From Candidatus Uabimicrobium amorphum (GTDB lineage Bacteria; Planctomycetota; Uabimicrobiia; Uabimicrobiales; Uabimicrobiaceae), in NCBI RefSeq assembly GCF_009002475.1, contig NZ_AP019860.1, forward strand, positions 5,656,501 through 5,720,500: 64,000 bases of DNA, read 5' to 3'. This document shows positions 44,432 to 52,999 of the stretch, piece by piece. The translations under genes and the position numbers were made by a program. Under the pieces are notes generated by a model that was given only the letters and a program-made list of their open reading frames with translations, searched no databases and was not told where the DNA came from. Position 1 is the first letter of the stretch. Every line of letters begins with the position of its first letter.

Positions 44432-44593
44432 TGTCGCAAAGATTACCAGGCTTCCAACGAAGTGATTGAAGTTGTTGGAGTAAGCGTTGCCGAAGTGACG
44501 GAGGATTTAAAAATAACGCGTTTAGAACACTACTATGATAACAGTCAATTTCTAGGGAGTTTGACAAAATCAGGAAAGTGTCCGATGAGTTAA
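44432..44593 (+). pseudogene. Fragment of an NTF2/SnoaL-like protein
   Basis: A frame of 53 codons ends at TAA 44591-44593. Its last 35 residues, containing VVGVSVAEVTEDLKITRLEHYYD and NSQFLGSL, look like the C-terminal strands and helix of SnoaL-like ester cyclase/NTF2 proteins. The frame is closed upstream by a stop at 44429-44431 and has no start codon ahead of the conserved part, so about two thirds of the domain is missing. It is probably a decayed remnant from a formerly longer gene between the two kinases. Confidence 0.5.
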
Positions 44594-44759
44594 GAAACTT
44601 ATTATGGACAAAAAGGTGAATAAAAAATAAACAACACTAAATTTTGCGCGCCGTGTATAAAATTATTCATACCATAAAAAAAGATTCCATCGTTGGAAAT
44701 CACGAAGGAGTTTGTTTGTGGATCTATTTACAGTATAATTACTTATAAAAATAGAGCTT

Positions 44760-44787
44760 TTGAGAACAAAGTCACAGTTGGTATAAT
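44760..44787 (+). promoter_or_regulatory. Sigma-70-type promoter candidate for the 44884 kinase
   Basis: TTGAGA (44760-44765) and a perfect TATAAT (44782-44787) are spaced by 16 bp. Transcription would begin near 44794, leaving a leader of about 90 bases. Confidence 0.45.
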
Positions 44788-44883
44788 GAAATCGACATGA
44801 AAAAGTATAAAACACAAGCAAGTCATAAACACAAGTAATATTGCAATGATCAACAAAGATAGATATTTTTAAGGGCAGCGTGC

Positions 44884-47800
44884 ATGAGTCAACCTCATTT
44901 TCCTGGTTTTGAAGTGATAAAGCCTTTAGGTAAAGGTGGTATGGGAGAGGTGTATTTAGTGAGAGAAGTTTCCACCTCTCGTCTTTTTGCTCTAAAAACT
45001 ATTTTAGGAGAGCATAAGAACAAAAGAGGCTATAAAAGATTTTTGCGCGAGGCGCAAACATATGCACAGTTAGAACATGAAAATATTGTGCGTATTTATC
45101 GTTTAGAGCATCATCAGGAAAATTCTTTTATCATCATGCAGTATGTCGAAGGATGGCAGCTCAACGAATATCTTGCGAACAACTCTCTATCTCTTACTGA
45201 AAAGCTGCGACTGTTTAAAACGATCGTTTCTGCCGTGGGGGCCTTGCATGACAAGCATATTGTTCACCGTGATTTGAAACCTGCCAATATCATGATTGAC
45301 AAGAATCACAGACCTTATCTGATGGATTTTGGCCTGGTAAAACGCATTGATAGCAAGCAGAAAAGTTTAACACGTGAAGGCGATGTGATTGGTTCTCCCA
45401 AATATATGTCGCCAGAACAAGCCTCGGGCAAAAAAGTTGAGTATACCTCAGACTTATATTCGTTAGGAACTATTTTTTTTGAAATGCTGACAAGCAAACC
45501 TTTTATTGAGGGGGATAGTGCGGTCAGCATTATGTTTGAGATTTTACATGGCGAAATGAGATATCCTCGTAAAATAAACTCTAACATACCACCTGCGGTG
45601 GAGGCCATCTGTGTGAAATGTTTGCGTAAGGACAAAGGAAAACGTTACGCAACAACTGCTGATTTACTTGTGGACTTAGAGAACTATGAAGAGGGAGTGA
45701 AAGTCAAAGCGCAGAACGTGAATTTTTGGTTTCGTCTTAATCAAAAAACTCGTCGATATTCTACGCAGATGTATATTGTTTTTGCTGTGGCTTTGTTGGC
45801 GGGCTTTTTCTTCTTTCAAAAGGCCAATCGCGAAAAATGGTTGCGCGATTTTTCGAAAGAACAGGCCAAAAAAGTTCTCGAAGAAAAAACGCACGACTAC
45901 TTAACTAGGGCACTATACCTGAACGCTGTGGGAAGTTATACTAGAGCGTTAGAGGTCTTGTTGCGCAATACAAACACCAAGAGTGCCGTTGAGCAAAAAC
46001 AACGTCAGATTTTAATGGGGAAAACCTATTACAAGATGAAAAACTATGAGAAAGCAAGGCAACAGTATCGAAAGGTTCTGGACACTTTTCATGAGAGCGA
46101 GGACTTTGACCGTGAGTACTTGCAACTCCTTATCAATAAGTGTTCTTTATATTTGAAGGAAAAAAACTCTCAGCGGAACATGCAAGCGTTTTTAAAACAA
46201 GTTCGTTCACCATTGCTTATTGCCGATGCTCAGTATCATTTAGCGTTTAGCTACAAAGAAGAAATTGAAAATGGATTGCAGTTTTACAAAAAAGCAGACA
46301 TACATGAGTCCGATGAAAATGTAAGTAAAATACAAAGTGCAGTTGATTTATTTCTCCAAGCGAAAAAATCTATCTTGGTAAATTCGTATGGTACTCAAGA
46401 TTGGTTAGAAGAAATTGATATACAAATTGGCAATGCCTACTTACTGCAATGGCAAATTACAAAACAGGAACCGTTACTAGAAAAGGCAAAAACATATCTT
46501 TTCAAAAATGAATCACCGCAGAGGAATGCTGCGATCGCGAAATATTACCAGTTGTTAGACTCTAAAAGGAACTTGGCAAAAGCCATTGAACATTATACTA
46601 AAGCCATAGCTCTTGATCCTCTAAACGCCCGGTTATACCAAGAACGCGGACAATGCTACGCACAACAAAATAACTTCCATAAAAGTGAACGCGACTATCT
46701 GCAAGCCGTTGACCTTGAACCAGATAATTTTTTTGTGATGTTATTGCTTTTTGAGAACTGTGTACACACGCTTAGCGTGGATAACAAGCAAGAGACCTTA
46801 AAAATGCTTGTTACTTTGGTGAGTAAACAAGTCAATCGCGTGTATTTTGACATTTTTGCCGAAAGAAAATCAGAATTCCGTCGCGCTTTAAGAGCGAATA
46901 AAACAACGCCCTATAATAAGAAAGATGTGTATTTTTATCTGGAAAAACTTACACAAGAAAAATCGATTAGCGCTCTTGCGGTAAATGCACTGGAATGTGT
47001 AGACGACTTTGAAAAAGTGATCAAAGATTTAGATAAAAAATTTCCTTCGAAAAATTCTTCGCAGTATATTCGAAAAATCAGAAAACGAATATTACTGCGT
47101 GGCTATATTGACCTGCTCATACGCACCTATATGTATCAAAATAAGAATATTACTCATACAAAAGTGCGTAACTTACAGGAGTTTGCCACGGTACTTTTGG
47201 AAATAGTCACAGGTGATAGAATTGTAGAGGAAATATTTCAGGGAGATGAACGTCATCTTAGCATGTTGCAGTTTCTGACGATTAGGGCCCTTGTCGATCT
47301 TGCCGAACCCCGCACGCGAAATCTTCTAGATGAGCATGTGCAAAAAACGCAAGAACTATTGGTGAAAGAAGAAGAAGTTGATGCCCAACAATTGAATACG
47401 TTTTTACTATGCAAATCATTGATGTATAGTAACGATTGGCCTTACGATATTGGTCAGGGGATTGAGCCATACAAAAAACAAATTAAAGGTAGTTCGCGCG
47501 TATTAACGAAAGCTTTAACGCTTTGTAACGATGCCTTTGTAAAAGGTATGTTTATTCAATTTTTACCCATTGAGTTTGATGATATATTTGAAGAGACAAT
47601 GCGTGGAGATGATGTGACCTTGCAGTTGTACGCAGCGAAAAAAATGTGGCAATATGCCCATCTTGCGGGCGGGGAGGTATTAAAAAAATATGCACTAGCG
47701 AATAATAACGAAGGTGATATACGTGCTTTTGCTTGCGAAGCGCTTTATGGTGTGTATAGCAAAGGACTCATACATACACGGTCGGAATCCAAAATTAGAG

Positions 47801-49353
47801 AAATGCAAAAATTTTGCGAGCAAATCACCCCGCAAGTTTTGCGTGATTTTGATCGCCAGGATAAACAAAAATCAAATGTGATGGCGTTGTGGATTCGTGC
47901 CATCACTGGGCAAGCCTCGAAACATAGAAAAGAATTTTTAGCCCATATCGATTCACCCAAGGTGGATGCACACATCAAATTACAAACTGTTTCTCTTCTG
48001 GGCATTGGTAAAAACATGCAAATGTTAAAGGAAATTACGGGGAAAGATCTGCCTTTAATATTTCGGGTATTGGGAATTGTATCTTTGATGATCGATTCGC
48101 GTGAAAAAGGCGTTGGTTTTGGTGAAGCCATCGAAATGCTCAATATTTTGCGTATGATTTCCGCCAGTAGCCAGGACAATCACTTGAAAAATCTTCTGTT
48201 GATTTACGGGAGTACGTTTCAGTTTTTCCAACAACAAATGTATGAAAAAATTCGTACAGGAAATGATGAGGAAAAAATGGGAGCTTTAATCGCACTCTAT
48301 GGTACGAAAAAAATTATGAGGAGTCATCTCACGGCAATCGAAGACTTGGCGTGGAATTCTTCGAATTTTTCCCTTCGGCGTACAGCAGCAGCAACGTTGG
48401 CTACACAGATGTATGAGGATGCATCTTTAAGGGAAAAATACATGGCAAAATTTTTAGAGGCACAAATAGATGGTAAGCCAGACCTTGCAGTACACGAAGG
48501 GGCGATTACCGGTAGTTTGTGGCAAATACATTCTATTTATCAGGAGAAAGTTTTTATCAATGATATCTATCATTTAGATATGGTAAAAATACGCGACCAT
48601 GCTGAGTTTGAAAAGATGAATTTTTGTTTCAACAAGGTATATTCTTATCACATAAGGCGTTTCAATAAGGTGATATGGCCATTTATCGATGGGCTGATAA
48701 AAATTTCTCCTGATATCTCACTGCAACTGCAAGACGAAGTACTATTGTGGAAAGGTTTGATTCATTTAAAAAAGAAAAATATTGCTGAGAGCCTAACGAT
48801 TCTTGATAACTTGAGAACAAAAAGTACAGACAAAAAATATTTGTATTGGACGATGAAGGCGCATCGCATAAACCGCGATAAGGAAAAAGCATCGGAACTT
48901 TTACTGTTATATCTTCAAAAAAACCCCTGGGACTATCATGTACAAGTGATCGCAAGAGCGTATTACAAAGAGCCTGAGTGGCAAAAAAAGTGGGTGCCAC
49001 ACTTTAGGTTACTCAGTTTAAACGATCGTCATCGGCGTGTGGATAAGACACATGCCTTTGTTTTGGATAAAAGTCGTTCCAAGAAGCAAAGAATAGACTA
49101 TGCGAAAAGGTCGCTGACTTTGGCAAACAGTATACCTATCTACCAAAGAGCCGAAGCGATAATAATGACGACAACCGCACTCTACAGCATCCTTGCTCAG
49201 CTGGAAAAAAAGGAGCGCAAGCATTACCACAGTTTCAGTAAAAATTACCTTGTGCATAAATCCCGATTTGTCACCATTGATGCAACGAAATCTTTGGGAG
49301 CGAGAAGTCGAAAATACCTGTCTCGCGAGGTGTTGGAGTTACTTCGCAAATGA
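44884..49353 (+). CDS. Very large membrane Ser/Thr kinase with TPR-rich C-terminus
   Basis: This 1489-residue protein has a kinase domain at about 8-270 (GKGGMG 16-21, ALKTIL, HRDLKPAN with Asp130, DFG 148-150, SPEQ) and a membrane helix at about 297-313. A C-terminal region of about 1170 residues follows: TPR-like units near 335-420 and 550-650 (AIEHYTKAIALDPLNARLYQERGQCYAQQNN), then a long helical solenoid with HEAT-like features (about 900-1200) and more TPR-like helices to the end. The order kinase-helix-TPR resembles PknD-like proteins of the Planctomycetes-Chlamydiae group. ATG 44884 has AAGGG upstream. The extracytoplasmic solenoid could bind a cell-surface protein; ligand unknown. Confidence 0.93.
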   Translation: MSQPHFPGFEVIKPLGKGGMGEVYLVREVSTSRLFALKTILGEHKNKRGYKRFLREAQTYAQLEHENIVRIYRLEHHQENSFIIMQYVEGWQLNEYLANNSLSLTEKLRLFKTIVSAVGALHDKHIVHRDLKPANIMIDKNHRPYLMDFGLVKRIDSKQKSLTREGDVIGSPKYMSPEQASGKKVEYTSDLYSLGTIFFEMLTSKPFIEGDSAVSIMFEILHGEMRYPRKINSNIPPAVEAICVKCLRKDKGKRYATTADLLVDLENYEEGVKVKAQNVNFWFRLNQKTRRYSTQMYIVFAVALLAGFFFFQKANREKWLRDFSKEQAKKVLEEKTHDYLTRALYLNAVGSYTRALEVLLRNTNTKSAVEQKQRQILMGKTYYKMKNYEKARQQYRKVLDTFHESEDFDREYLQLLINKCSLYLKEKNSQRNMQAFLKQVRSPLLIADAQYHLAFSYKEEIENGLQFYKKADIHESDENVSKIQSAVDLFLQAKKSILVNSYGTQDWLEEIDIQIGNAYLLQWQITKQEPLLEKAKTYLFKNESPQRNAAIAKYYQLLDSKRNLAKAIEHYTKAIALDPLNARLYQERGQCYAQQNNFHKSERDYLQAVDLEPDNFFVMLLLFENCVHTLSVDNKQETLKMLVTLVSKQVNRVYFDIFAERKSEFRRALRANKTTPYNKKDVYFYLEKLTQEKSISALAVNALECVDDFEKVIKDLDKKFPSKNSSQYIRKIRKRILLRGYIDLLIRTYMYQNKNITHTKVRNLQEFATVLLEIVTGDRIVEEIFQGDERHLSMLQFLTIRALVDLAEPRTRNLLDEHVQKTQELLVKEEEVDAQQLNTFLLCKSLMYSNDWPYDIGQGIEPYKKQIKGSSRVLTKALTLCNDAFVKGMFIQFLPIEFDDIFEETMRGDDVTLQLYAAKKMWQYAHLAGGEVLKKYALANNNEGDIRAFACEALYGVYSKGLIHTRSESKIREMQKFCEQITPQVLRDFDRQDKQKSNVMALWIRAITGQASKHRKEFLAHIDSPKVDAHIKLQTVSLLGIGKNMQMLKEITGKDLPLIFRVLGIVSLMIDSREKGVGFGEAIEMLNILRMISASSQDNHLKNLLLIYGSTFQFFQQQMYEKIRTGNDEEKMGALIALYGTKKIMRSHLTAIEDLAWNSSNFSLRRTAAATLATQMYEDASLREKYMAKFLEAQIDGKPDLAVHEGAITGSLWQIHSIYQEKVFINDIYHLDMVKIRDHAEFEKMNFCFNKVYSYHIRRFNKVIWPFIDGLIKISPDISLQLQDEVLLWKGLIHLKKKNIAESLTILDNLRTKSTDKKYLYWTMKAHRINRDKEKASELLLLYLQKNPWDYHVQVIARAYYKEPEWQKKWVPHFRLLSLNDRHRRVDKTHAFVLDKSRSKKQRIDYAKRSLTLANSIPIYQRAEAIIMTTTALYSILAQLEKKERKHYHSFSKNYLVHKSRFVTIDATKSLGARSRKYLSREVLELLRK

Positions 49354-49454
49354 GTGAAACATTCATAATGCAAAACGCTGTGGAGGTAAAATATGAGGTA
49401 TGACCATTGACTTTATTGTGCGGAACGCTGTTTGTTGTTTTTAATATGGAAAAG

Positions 49455-49508
49455 TAATCTCGTTCCCGGCTGGGCTCGGGCTCGGGAACGGGATCGGGAT
49501 CGAGATTA
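49455..49508 (-). terminator. Hexamer-built terminator of the acs-pdh-acp operon
   Basis: TAATCTCG (49455-49462) pairs with CGAGATTA (49501-49508), and inside it GTTCCCG pairs with CGGGAAC. The loop and arms consist of GGNNCG hexamers. On the minus strand the stem starts at the ACP stop codon and is followed by CTTTTCC. Confidence 0.55.
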
Positions 49509-49751
49509 TTGGATATGTTTGTGTATATAATTGACACAGCCATCAATGGTGTCGATTTCATCGTAACTACTCTCTGGAATCTCCACGGAAAAAATTTCGT
49601 GGAGTTTGATCGCAAAATTGAGGAAGTCCATTGAGTCAATGTCTAATTCTTCGCGTAGTGACTCTTGGGAGTCCACCTCCTCAGGCTCTACCTCAGGAGC
49701 AATATCACACAAGGCTTCGAAAACCGCTTTTTTTATTTCGGATTTGTCCAT
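49506..49751 (-). CDS. Acyl carrier protein
   Basis: This 81-residue acidic protein has the four-helix ACP pattern and a phosphopantetheine-attachment Ser40 in ELDIDSMDFLNF. The motif is DSMD rather than the usual DSLD/DSLE of fatty-acid-synthesis ACPs, so it may be a specialised carrier. ATG 49751 has AGGAG eight bases upstream, overlapping the stop codon of the E2 gene, so translation is coupled. It closes an operon of acyl-CoA ligase and 2-oxoacid dehydrogenase genes, suggesting that it carries an acyl group made by, or delivered to, that complex (inference). Confidence 0.92.
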   Translation of the reverse strand: MDKSEIKKAVFEALCDIAPEVEPEEVDSQESLREELDIDSMDFLNFAIKLHEIFSVEIPESSYDEIDTIDGCVNYIHKHIQ

Positions 49752-49762
49752 CGTCGTTTCTC

Positions 49763-51031
49763 CTAACAAAGTTGTTGTGGATTTTGTAGTAAGCGATCTA
49801 ATTCGCGTAAGAACAATCCTCCCCTATGCCCATCACTGACACGATGGTCAGCGGCAAGTGAAGCGTGAATAAACGGTTGTGAGCACAAGCCATTGTTAAC
49901 GGCGCACACATGTTGGGTAACGCTGCCAAAACCGACAAGAGCTACCTGTGGCGGATAGATAACACCAAATACAGTTTCGACACCTTTTTCCCCAAGGTTT
50001 GTGAGTGTAACTGTGGGCTGTGTCATTTCAGCACCTTTTAGTTTATTTCTACGCGCTCTCTTGACTAAATCGCGAAATTCTGTCATGAGTTGTTCGAGAT
50101 TCTTTTTGTCCACATCAAACAACGCGGGGGCGATTAAGCCACCTGTTCTTAGTGATATTGCCATGCCAACGTTAATTTGTTCACTCGGTACAAACTCACC
50201 GTTTTTATAAAAACCGTTTAACTCTGGTATTTTGCGTAGCGCAAGAGCCGTCGCTTTTACTAGTAACACTGCGTAAATTAAGCGCGATGGCAATGGGCGG
50301 TTGCTATTTTCTCTCTCTAACCAACTCAAAGCCTCATGCATATTGATGCGATGCCCAAGATAGTAGTGTGGTATTTCTTTTTTCGAGCGACTCATCGCTG
50401 CGGCGATGGCTTTACGCATTGCTTTTTGTTGTTCTTTTACATCACTCTTTTTCGATTTTTTCTTGTGTTGTGCAAGCGCTTCTAAAACATCTTGGCGTTG
50501 GATTACCTTACCTTTCGGTGAAATGGACGCCAAATCAACGTTCATTTCTTTCGCGAGTTTGCGTGCGGCAGGAGAAGCCTTGACTCGTTTGCTCGGTTTT
50601 TGCGCAATGGTGACAAACTTCTCCACATCTTTGCGATGAATAATGCCATGAGGGCCACTGCCTGTTACTTTGTGTAAGTCTACCCTCAATTCGCGCGCTA
50701 TCTTACGCGCTGAAGGAGAGGCACGTAGTCGCGGAGGCTTTTGCGAGGTGGGTACCGACGAAGTGGATTTCACTTCGCCGATCATTTTTTCTTCACTATC
50801 GATAACAGCGAGGACTGTTCCCACGGGGACCTCTACAAACGTTTCTACGACAATTTGTGCGACAGTTCCACTATGCCAAACTTCGATTTCAATATTGCCC
50901 TTTGCTGTTTCTACAACAGCAACAATATCACCGCGTTTTACCGTATCTCCTGGTTTTACGAGCCATTTTACGATTTGTCCTACTTCCATGTCTGCCCCAA
51001 GAGACGGCATCGTAAACTTATATTCAGACAT
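49763..51031 (-). CDS. pdhC: 2-oxoacid dehydrogenase E2 (dihydrolipoamide acyltransferase)
   Basis: This is the E2 core subunit of a pyruvate-dehydrogenase-type complex. The 422 residues hold one lipoyl domain (1-78, lipoylated Lys in VVETAKGNIEIEV), two peripheral-subunit-binding domains in tandem (about 100-140 and 148-188: ASPSARKIARELRVDL and ASPAARKLAKEMNVDL) and the acyltransferase domain with HRVSDGHRGG near the C-terminus, where His and Asp are catalytic. Most E2 proteins have a single binding domain. It overlaps the E1 beta gene by 8 bp. Acyl specificity (pyruvate, acetoin or branched chain) cannot be settled by eye; the gene symbol is the most likely reading. Confidence 0.9.
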   Translation of the reverse strand: MSEYKFTMPSLGADMEVGQIVKWLVKPGDTVKRGDIVAVVETAKGNIEIEVWHSGTVAQIVVETFVEVPVGTVLAVIDSEEKMIGEVKSTSSVPTSQKPPRLRASPSARKIARELRVDLHKVTGSGPHGIIHRKDVEKFVTIAQKPSKRVKASPAARKLAKEMNVDLASISPKGKVIQRQDVLEALAQHKKKSKKSDVKEQQKAMRKAIAAAMSRSKKEIPHYYLGHRINMHEALSWLERENSNRPLPSRLIYAVLLVKATALALRKIPELNGFYKNGEFVPSEQINVGMAISLRTGGLIAPALFDVDKKNLEQLMTEFRDLVKRARRNKLKGAEMTQPTVTLTNLGEKGVETVFGVIYPPQVALVGFGSVTQHVCAVNNGLCSQPFIHASLAADHRVSDGHRGGLFLRELDRLLQNPQQLC

Positions 51032-52010
51032 CGCTATTTAATACCTCCTGAACTTTGGCGACAATATCGGGGACTTGCGGTACAGAAGCATCTTCAAGGT
51101 GTTTGGCGTAGGGAATAGGTACTTCCACACCACAGGCACGCGCGATAGGTGCGTCGAGTTCGTAAAAGGCTTTTTCCATCACCAATGCCATAATTTCCGC
51201 GGCCACTCCAAAGCTACGCCAACCTTCTTCAATAACAACGGCACGATGCGTTTTGCGAATAGATGCGAGAATAGCATCGTGATCGAGCGGACGCAATGAA
51301 CGCAAATCAAGAACCTCACAGTCAATATTTTGCGCGGCCAATTCTTCCGCCGCTTGTAGCGTTTTATGTAAACTACCACCAAAAGTAATTAAGGTGATGT
51401 CTTCTCCACTGCGACGTATTTTGGCACTTTTTAAGTCGACTTTGGTATTATCCTCAATCTCGTCGCTCATATTGTACAGTGAGACGTGTTCGAACATGAT
51501 GACCGGATTGGGATCGTCCAATGCGGCTTGTAACATTCCACGTGCGTCTTCAACAGTCGCAGGACAAATCACTTTTAGCCCAGGAACATGGGCATACATT
51601 ACTTCTAAGCTGTGCGAATGCTGTGCGGCGAGTTGTTTTCCTGAACCTGTTGCCATACGGATGACAAGTGGAATACGAAATTGTCCTCCAGACATATGGC
51701 GAATGGTGGCGGCATTATTGATGATCTGGTCTAGTGCCAGAAGACTAAAGTTTACCGTCATAATTTCAACAATAGGACGCATTCCGCCGAGAGCCGCACC
51801 AATGCCCGCTCCGGTAAATGCCGACTCTGATAACGGCGTATCGCGGATACGGTCTTCACCAAATTCTTTTGCCAACCCTTTGGTCACAGCATACGTACCA
51901 CCATAACGCGCGACATCTTCTCCCATCAAGAATACTCGTGAGTCATTGCGCATCGCTTCTGAAATTGCTTCTTTTAGAGCGTCGCGATATGTCATCTTTT
52001 TTGCACACAT
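51024..52010 (-). CDS. pdhB: 2-oxoacid dehydrogenase E1 beta subunit
   Basis: This 328-residue ThDP-binding E1 beta subunit has the standard length. Motifs include ISEAMRNDSRVFLMGEDVARYGGTYAVTKGL, DTPLSESAFTGAGIGAALGGMRPIVEIM, HSLEVMYAHVPGLKVICPATVEDARGML and the C-terminal VVIEEGWRSFGVAAEI. With E1 alpha it forms the heterotetramer that decarboxylates the 2-oxoacid and transfers the acyl group to lipoyl-E2. It follows E1 alpha by two bases and overlaps E2 by 8 bp. Pyruvate is the likely substrate from overall resemblance to PDH E1 beta, but acetoin dehydrogenase is an alternative. Confidence 0.95.
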   Translation of the reverse strand: MCAKKMTYRDALKEAISEAMRNDSRVFLMGEDVARYGGTYAVTKGLAKEFGEDRIRDTPLSESAFTGAGIGAALGGMRPIVEIMTVNFSLLALDQIINNAATIRHMSGGQFRIPLVIRMATGSGKQLAAQHSHSLEVMYAHVPGLKVICPATVEDARGMLQAALDDPNPVIMFEHVSLYNMSDEIEDNTKVDLKSAKIRRSGEDITLITFGGSLHKTLQAAEELAAQNIDCEVLDLRSLRPLDHDAILASIRKTHRAVVIEEGWRSFGVAAEIMALVMEKAFYELDAPIARACGVEVPIPYAKHLEDASVPQVPDIVAKVQEVLNSDV

Positions 52011-52012
52011 AC

Positions 52013-52999
52013 CTACATCTCCTCACAATAAACATCTTTGGTCAAATGTGATATTGGTTCCCAATGCCCATTTTCGGCAAATTCAATAGAGGCTTGTATT
52101 TCTGTAGCGATCTTCTTTTCCATTTCTTTGATTTTTGCTTCATCAAGCCATTTTTGTTCCTCTAGTAGCTTTTTAAAACGGACAATCGGTCCCTTCTTTT
52201 TCCATTCCTCAACTTCTTTTTTGTCGCGGTACAACTCCGCATCGAACATCGAGTGGGCACGGAAACGATATGTTTGGAATTCCAGAAAATACGGACTTTC
52301 ATTTTTGGTGATGTAATCAATCGCTTTTTGTGTTTCCTCCATCACACTCAAAATGTCCATACCATCCACAGCAACCGATTTGACGTTGTAGCTGCTAGCC
52401 TTGGCACATAAATCTACTTGCGATTCTTCGCGTGAGATTTGCGTCCCCATCGCATAAAAGTTATTTTCACAGACAAATAGCACCGGTAATTTCCATAACG
52501 CTGCTAGATTTAATGACTCGTGGAATTCACCTTCCGCAACAGCTCCATCACCAAAAAAACAAGCGGTAACCACATCGCGGTTTTGCATTTTATCTGCCAA
52601 GCCTAAACCCACGGCAAGAGGTAAGTGACCACCAACGATGGCATTACCACCATAGAATTTCTTTTCTTTATCGTAAAGGTGCATAGAACCTCCGCGTCCG
52701 CGACTACACCCTTCGACTTTTCCGTACATTTCTGCCATAATAGATTTCATGGAAACACCGCGTGCCAAAGCATGACCATGCTCGCGGTATGTACCGATAA
52801 AACTATCTTCGTCGCGAAGCATCTCCATTACACCAACAGCAATCGCTTCTTCACCATTGTATAAGTGTAGAAAACCACGAATTTTTCCTGCGCTGTATAA
52901 CTCGGCACTTTTTTCTTCGAAACGTCTGATGCGTAGCATTTCATAAAAAAGTTTTAGACACTTTTCCTGAGAAAATTTTTCTAATGTATCTTTACTCAT
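52013..52999 (-). CDS. pdhA: 2-oxoacid dehydrogenase E1 alpha subunit
   Basis: This 328-residue E1 alpha carries the ThDP/Mg motif starting GDGAVAEGEFHES and ending ENN near 165-195, FLHLYNGEEAIAVGVM, SRGRGGSMHLYD and the phosphorylation-loop-like RFRAHSMFDAELYRDK. These fit pyruvate dehydrogenase E1 alpha of the two-subunit class. Its ATG overlaps the stop codon of the upstream acyl-CoA ligase gene (ATGA), and the E1 beta start is two bases beyond its own stop. No E3 dihydrolipoamide dehydrogenase gene is in the operon. Confidence 0.95.
   Translation of the reverse strand: MSKDTLEKFSQEKCLKLFYEMLRIRRFEEKSAELYSAGKIRGFLHLYNGEEAIAVGVMEMLRDEDSFIGTYREHGHALARGVSMKSIMAEMYGKVEGCSRGRGGSMHLYDKEKKFYGGNAIVGGHLPLAVGLGLADKMQNRDVVTACFFGDGAVAEGEFHESLNLAALWKLPVLFVCENNFYAMGTQISREESQVDLCAKASSYNVKSVAVDGMDILSVMEETQKAIDYITKNESPYFLEFQTYRFRAHSMFDAELYRDKKEVEEWKKKGPIVRFKKLLEEQKWLDEAKIKEMEKKIATEIQASIEFAENGHWEPISHLTKDVYCEEM

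Larger units (their letters stand above)
44348..44883. other. 536-bp intergenic region between divergent kinases
   Basis: The region contains a gene fragment (44432-44593) and a promoter candidate (44760-44787). The remainder, about 44594-44759, is AT-rich without an open frame or strong hairpin. Confidence 0.6.

Noticed and set aside
44382..44567. Minus-strand 61-codon frame between the kinases
   Set aside because: It is antisense to the better supported SnoaL-like fragment and has no start signal or recognisable sequence.
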